64,000 nt of DNA from Rhizophagus irregularis (lineage: Eukaryota; Glomeromycota; Glomeromycetes; Glomerales; Glomeraceae), in NCBI RefSeq assembly GCF_026210795.1, contig NC_089452.1, positions 3,553,501 to 3,617,500 on the forward strand, read 5' to 3'. Under the pieces are notes generated by a model, which made no database searches, was not told where the DNA came from, and was given only the letters and a program-made list of their open reading frames with translations. A program made the position numbers and the translations under genes. Below are positions 58,870-64,000 of this stretch, piece by piece; the stretch's first letter is position 1; every line of letters begins with the position of its first letter.

Positions 58870-60280
58870 ACCTCCTGGCCCTTACAATAAATTGCCCATT
58901 TCTACAATAATTTATCGAGATGAATCCAAATTTTGTAATTACTGAATATCAATGAATATCGTTCCCCACGTACTACTACAAATATTCAAATTTAAAATAA
59001 TATCTCAATGATATCATTATAAGATCGTAATAATTTTATAATGATTTTCTAAAATAATAATATATTGATATAGTTACAACTCTTAATGATAACGTAATAA
59101 TACTGTGATGATATAGTAAATGATATCAAAACGATATCGTGAATTTTATTGATCTTTCGAAATAGCATTATTTTAGTATCGCCATAGTGACGATCAGATG
59201 AATGATAGTAAAATGATTATTGATACGATAACTAGATGACTAGTCGTTTTGATATCGGCACATATCATCGCGAGTATTATTACATTATCACGTAAGCTGT
59301 ATCGGCATGTTATCATTTAAAAATCGGCGTAAAACCAATATGTTCCCGTATTGATGTCGTTGAATGTATAAAAAATAACTAATGATTATTGAAATATCAA
59401 TCATAATATCTTAATGATATTTAAATGTTATTAGCTTGGTATTATGACAATAATTTTTTTTTACTTCTTTATACTGAAAGGATCGATCATCTTTATTTAA
59501 GGTATAATTATAATAATCGCAACACGATTTACATAAAATAAATAAGGGCCATCACCCGTATGCAGATGAGACTTTAGATTGAAATTACCCTGATATGAAC
59601 TGTATTACCATTATAAACGCTGGTAAAAAAATGATTTATCCTGCATATTCTACTAGCGTATTGAGTGCTGAAATGTAGAAAATCATATATGAAATATACG
59701 CACGTATCATATGCAGGCATCGTCTTAATATATATCATACGTATATATCAGGTACCTGATAGGTATACTATATATATAAGTGCCCGATATGTGTATGTAT
59801 GTGTATTATTTGTGTATGATTTTACATTTTAGTTGCGATATATAGATATGTGTAGGATATGTGTAGGATATACCATTTTTTTACCGAGTGAAATACATTA
59901 AAACAAAAAAGTAATCGTAAAAATCAAACCTCTACATGATCCGCATGGGATTCGTTGCAAAGGATATCGCGACCCTTTGTTAAAATGTGCAGCCTTGCAC
60001 CATACTTGTCTTAATTTCTTATGGTGCAGTTAAAAGAGTTAGCATTACGGAATGAAAACCATAGGTCGCATTACATAATGCTTGCTTATCGTATCTGGTA
60101 GATATATCGGATCTAACTGTTACGCTTTAATGTGTCTAATGAATCCGTTCCGGCAATTGCTACATGATCAGCTTTGATTAGTAAAAATTAAAAATTAAAA
60201 TTCGCCAATCCCATCGGCCATTATGCCAAAAGACTGATCTACGTGAATCCAAAAAAGTTAGTATCTAACGCCAAGTTCGG
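58870..60280. other. AT-rich intergenic with scattered GATATC motifs
   Basis: ATGATATC, AACGATATCG and related sites are frequent at 58990-59300, resembling the interior of the MITE at 36324, but without clear ends. Tandem TATGTGTAGGATATGTGTAGG lies near 59848. No exon recognised. Confidence 0.4.
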
Positions 60281-60285
60281 ATGAA

Positions 60286-60427
60286 TCAGACATTCTAAAT
60301 ACGCTACGATTAAAGTTCAAAGCCCAAAAACTAAAGCAGCTGAAATTCAGGAAAATGAAAAAATAAAACTAACAAAGAAAAGGAAAGTCATAGCCTCGAG
60401 AAAACCCCTTAAGAAAAAAACTGAGTA
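60286..60427 (+). pseudogene. lysine-rich fragment with NLS-like motif
   Basis: Open stretch KYATIKVQSPKTKAAEIQEN, EKIKLTKKRKVIASRKPLKKKTE, stop TAA... the terminator is TAA or TGA context at 60425-60427 (TAA). KKRKV and RKPLKKK resemble a bipartite nuclear localisation signal. No start codon in frame, so it is an exon or remnant. Confidence 0.3.
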
Positions 60428-61100
60428 AAAATGGTAATAAATACCAAGCCTTCGGCCTAAACGCCCCAAACAACGACTAATAATAAGAAAATTACCGCTT
60501 CAGTAATGTATACCTTTAAGCCAATACTCAGCGAAAAATCTTTTGCAACGCTTTTAAAGTAAAGAAACTGACGAAGAAGCTTATTATGATATTATGATAA
60601 TAATTAAAGTATTAATTTTATTAATTTTATTAATAATCGAAAAGTTTACTTATTACGTATACGTCATGTAAATAATAATTAAGTACAACATTATTACTAG
60701 TAAAATTACTACTTAAAAGCTAACTTTATTTTACATAGTATATGTAAAATTTCAAAGTATATCCGCAAATACCATTCAGTTTGTTACATGCCCGCCATCT
60801 TCGAATGCCTCTTTCGGTGGCCATTGAGATATTTACGTAAGCAAAAGCGCAGCACAATTATTTAATAATACCATTCAGTTTTTAAGAAATACATGTTATT
60901 AATAATAATACCTACATCTTACGAAAATAAAATGTAACAATTGCAGATATAAGTGCTGTTTTAACGCATACTAAATTCCTGATGGATATGTATTAAATGA
61001 TTGTTTGGATTTTGCCGTAGAATTACATGGAAACGCATCTCTCGATTGTTCTTAAAAATACTACAGTTGAATATGATGTAAGGCCTAAAGATAACGAGTG
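60428..61100. other. intergenic, nothing assigned
   Basis: No supported features. Confidence 0.4.
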
Positions 61101-61104
61101 AGTA

Positions 61105-61354
61105 AGGTTCTGGAGAAACTAGAGGGTTTGGCAAGTTGGCGAAATGCTGAAATAGTGAAATTTTGCTGAAAGCCCATATAAAAATCTTATTAAAAAGTTG
61201 GCGAAATTCCGAAGAAAAGCGAAACCTGACAAAACTTATTATAAATGCTGGAAGCTGCGAAAAATGCTTGCAGAAAACTTATAATAAAACATAGTAAAAT
61301 TTTGGAGAAACTAATCGTAGAAATTTTTAAGGAAAAGTTTAGGCGAGGTAACGC
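61105..61354. mobile_element. diverged AGGTT MITE copy (about 250 bp)
   Basis: Shares with 48224-48463 (complemented) AGGGTTTGGCAAGTTGGCGAA, ACTTATTATAAATGC, AGTAAAATTTTGGAGAAACTAATCGTAG and a right arm TTTAGGCGAGGTAACGC, with TA at both outer sides. The terminal bases have drifted. Confidence 0.6.
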
Positions 61355-61863
61355 TACAGTAGAAGTAATAATATAAGCGGGAGGCTGATTCGATATTATT
61401 ATTTTTCATGTACGTGTTGTAAATGATAACCGATTCTTATTAAGATTGTTATGTATATCATGTAATGGCGCGATGTTCATTTGTCTTCCAATAACGTAAA
61501 ATTTGATTGATTTGTCAAATAAATTTATTATAAAATTATGCTTATCTTTCCAAGGAAGTCTTACAGGTGCTAATCTTGAAATCTGCATCATCTCATATAA
61601 TAGAAAGGCGCATGTAGTAGCATCACGGTAGTAAATCAGTTATCATTAGCATGAGGCGATAATAAAATTATTGGATATGTATGACGTAATTAAACGCTTT
61701 ACGTATATCTTATTTATTATTTTATAATAAAGTGATCAAAATTTTGTATATCGCTAATTATAAAGTGACCAAAATTTGTGTATCGCTATTATAAAGTGAT
61801 TAATAATATACGTGAAAAATGTTCCGATGCTTATATATAGAGCATGCTCACAATAAGGAGTAA

Positions 61864-62064
61864 TTATTGTCGTAGTGAGGCTTGCTTGTAATATGACGCT
61901 TTACTGGAATTTGTGGAATTAGAGCCGAGGAGGGTCTTGGCAAATTTTGTGTTCGGGTTGATGACAAATACATTATCGTTTTCGCTAAAGGATCGGGAAT
62001 AATAAATTGGGATTAGTGCGTTCATACGGTTGGCAAATAAATCCCCAATTTGAATAGGCGGCAT
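61864..62064 (-). pseudogene. possible exon, unrecognised
   Basis: ATG at 62064 opens MPPIQIGDLFANRMNALIPI YYSRSFSENDNVFVINPNTK for 66 codons. A second open stretch on the same strand (61591-61406, MMQISRLAPVRLPWKDKHNF) may belong to it. Composition is protein-like, but no family is recognised. Confidence 0.25.
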
Positions 62065-63110
62065 AAATTATTGATTATCTTGAATATTGCGGGGTTTATC
62101 CGCCAGTTGTTTCGATCTGCTTTTAATTAGAATGCTTGATCTGTGATCGCATTACGTAGGCCTGGTATGTGTTCAAAACTTGGAAGCTGTCTTTCTTTCA
62201 AGGGCGCGATTTTCGCTAATAGTTTTGAGCTAACGTGGGTTATTCTTCTTTAGATGATTGATATACGTTATATATTATATTGTTGGGGTTGACGTCAATA
62301 CTGTCGATTAGAATGGCCCTTGTATTATAGAAGGGAGAAATAAATTGCTCTTGGCTCCAGGTGATTGATCGTATCTCTATGAGCCATCAGGCTAAAAGAG
62401 TAAAACGAAGTATTAGTATTAGCGTCGTTTTAAAGAATAAGAAAAATCAGATTTCAAGTAGTAAAACTTGATATTTTTGTATAAAGCTTTATCGTTGATC
62501 GAAATTTAGAAATATAAAAGTGAATGTTAGATAACGTTCATTTAAAATTTTTTTAGTTTACGCGGAAATAAAGTCAATCTAACTTGGAAACGGCGCTACA
62601 AATTATTGATTATCTTGAATATTGCAGGGTTTATCGCAGTTGTTTTGATCCGCTTTCAATCAAAATGCTTGATTTACGATCGTGTTACTGTAGGTCTGGT
62701 ATGTTTGGCTTGAAAACCGTCTTTCTTTCCAGGCGCGATTTCCATAATAGTTACGAGGCTTCTTGATAGGTTATTCTTACTTGGATGGTTGATATATGCT
62801 TCCGTGTGCGTGTTGTTGGTCTTGATATTGCTTTCGATCGAGAATGGTACCTGTATTATAGAAGGGAGAAATAAATTACTCTTAATTCCAAGTGATTGAT
62901 CATTTACAAGCCATCCCTGAATTCTAAAAAATGTAAAGAACGAAGTATTAATATTAAACGTCATACCGTTTTTAAAGAATAAGAAAATCAAGATTTGAAA
63001 GTAGTAAAACCTTGAAAATGCTGTATAAAGCTTTTGCTCTAGTGATCAAGAAATTTAGAAATATAAAAGTGAATGTTAGATAATATTGTTAAAATTTTTT
63101 TTCGAAGTTT
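62050..63110. repeat. 540-bp tandem duplication, two diverged copies
   Basis: Copy 1 (about 62050-62540) and copy 2 (about 62590-63110) share AATTATTGATTATCTTGAATATTGC, GTATTATAGAAGGGAGAAATAAATT, GTATAAAGCTTT and AGAAATATAAAAGTGAATGT TAGATAA in the same order. Divergence is clearly visible (roughly one change in five). Each copy ends with a GTTAGATAACGTT-type hairpin like those of the arrays. Confidence 0.75.
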
Positions 63111-63159
63111 ACGCTGAAATCCGTCGGGTACGAACGCTTTGGTGATATGTGTCATAGGC

Positions 63160-63345
63160 CATATCATGAAGACGTTAGTTAACGTTTCATTTAAGTGAAA
63201 AATAAAAATCAGATTTTTCAAGCTTTCCTTTGAAAACGCCAGGAAGCCATAAATCCTAAGAAGAAAACTGAAATATTTAGCTTACATTTAATTGAGAAAC
63301 AATAAATAAAAAGAATTTCGAAAGTTACGCCCGAAATTCTATGCA
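63160..63345 (-). repeat. degenerate unit(s) of the micro-exon-like array type
   Basis: ACGTTAGTTAACGTTTCATT (63171) is the array hairpin core. It is followed by TTTTCAAGCTTTCCTTTGAA, CCAGGAAGCCATAAATCCTA AG and then AATTTCGAAAGTTACGCCCGAAATT. Order and spacing resemble array 3, but splice-like signals are eroded. The final 63346-64000 holds one unassigned 68-codon frame and nothing else recognised. Confidence 0.4.
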
Positions 63346-64000
63346 GTTTTTATTATTATTTGGTATATATGTATTAGATTTGATATTTCTTTAAGTAAAT
63401 CATGATGGCTTTCTTCTTGATTCGTTTTTATAATATTCATTTTACTTCTGTTTTAGTGTAGAGTCTGTTGGTACCGATTGGTTTTATATACTTTTCGAGC
63501 TTTTTCTTCTCTTGCATAGTATTTCCTCTTTTTATGTGTAGTTGTTGTTCGTACGGGTTTTCGAATTTATCATAGATTGGAATTTGTCTACGTTTAAAAA
63601 GCTCTTAATCTTGTGTTTGATGTGTTTATGTACGCGGCTATGTTTTGGAAATATTGAATTAAGCTTCCATTGAGAGGTAATTCAGCCAGTATCCTATTCA
63701 GGAGTAGTAAACTTTCATTTGGAAGAGTTATTGAGCTATTCACCCTTTTAGCTTTAAATTTCTGTTTCTGTTGCGGAGTAATATTTTAGAATGCAATCGT
63801 GCTGGCACAATCTTTCCTATCAATGAGGCAAGTTTCGTACAGGAGAATTTTGAGTTGTTTTTACGCCTTCCGATATTACTTTCGCTAGCTTTTATTTTGT
63901 GTTTTAATCAAACTTTTTCTTTCTTGTCATTTAATTGCGCTGCACTTGCAATCGTTCGTTCTTATATCATTTTCTGAATATTTAATCGTATCGAAATTTC

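Noticed and set aside
63771-63977. 68-codon hydrophobic frame as a membrane protein
   Set aside because: No family signal, no second exon and no promoter context; AT-rich DNA often yields such Phe/Leu-rich frames.

Overview
The window looks like nuclear DNA of a repeat-rich, AT-rich eukaryote, most probably an arbuscular mycorrhizal fungus (Glomeromycotina, Rhizophagus-like). This is inferred from short GT-AG introns, a mix of CMC/Plavaka-like, hAT, Tc1 and LINE remnants, and gene families I recall from those fungi. No rRNA, tRNA, CRISPR array or bacterial operon is visible. Nearly all coding capacity belongs to mobile elements in various states of decay. The clearest intact ordinary gene is the six-exon gene at 33414-34684.

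Layout. 1-3360: decayed LINE 3' part (minus strand, RNase H) and an upstream repeat shared with 50.1-50.6 kb. 3399-7460: a 4.1-kb element with terminal inverted repeats (TIRs), subterminal repeats and a minus-strand array of intron/micro-exon-like units with its own promoter-like region. 7.5-10.9 kb: AT-rich DNA with coding fragments. 10942-15120: a second TIR element with another such array and a 70-bp palindromic satellite. 16.2-23.8 kb: a multi-exon gene (gene 1) split by a third TIR element (18128-22874) that shares the TIR of the second and carries the longest array. 24.7-25.8 kb: an orphan exon and a GATATC satellite. 26.9-31.5 kb: a CMC/Plavaka-like transposon gene and a Myb/SANT-like gene. 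31.6-32.1 kb: a 103-bp tandem repeat. 33.4-34.7 kb: the intact gene. 36.3-37.5 kb: a GATATC MITE beside a hAT transposase end. 38.7-46.85 kb: two copies of a divergent two-gene tnp2-type transposon, one invaded by nested MITEs. 46.9-53.6 kb: a candidate LTR, several MITEs, CACGTG repeats, and a Tc1 deletion derivative. 54.1-57.8 kb: a nuclease pseudogene, then gene 2, a paralogue of gene 1. 58.6-64 kb: a hAT remnant, a diverged MITE, and a 540-bp tandem duplication with faint traces of the array motif.

The most unusual content is the set of three arrays (4.3-5.9, 11.5-13.4 and 18.6-22.1 kb). Read on the minus strand, each unit is a 20-43 nt exon-like block bounded by good splice signals, and the intervening intron-like block carries short hairpins, one of which lies on the 5' splice site. 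Two unrelated TIR families carry the same kind of cargo in the same orientation. The blocks do not keep a common reading frame, so a simple repeat protein is unlikely. A structured spliced RNA, alternatively spliced product or self-propagating repeat remains open. RNA-seq would settle it.
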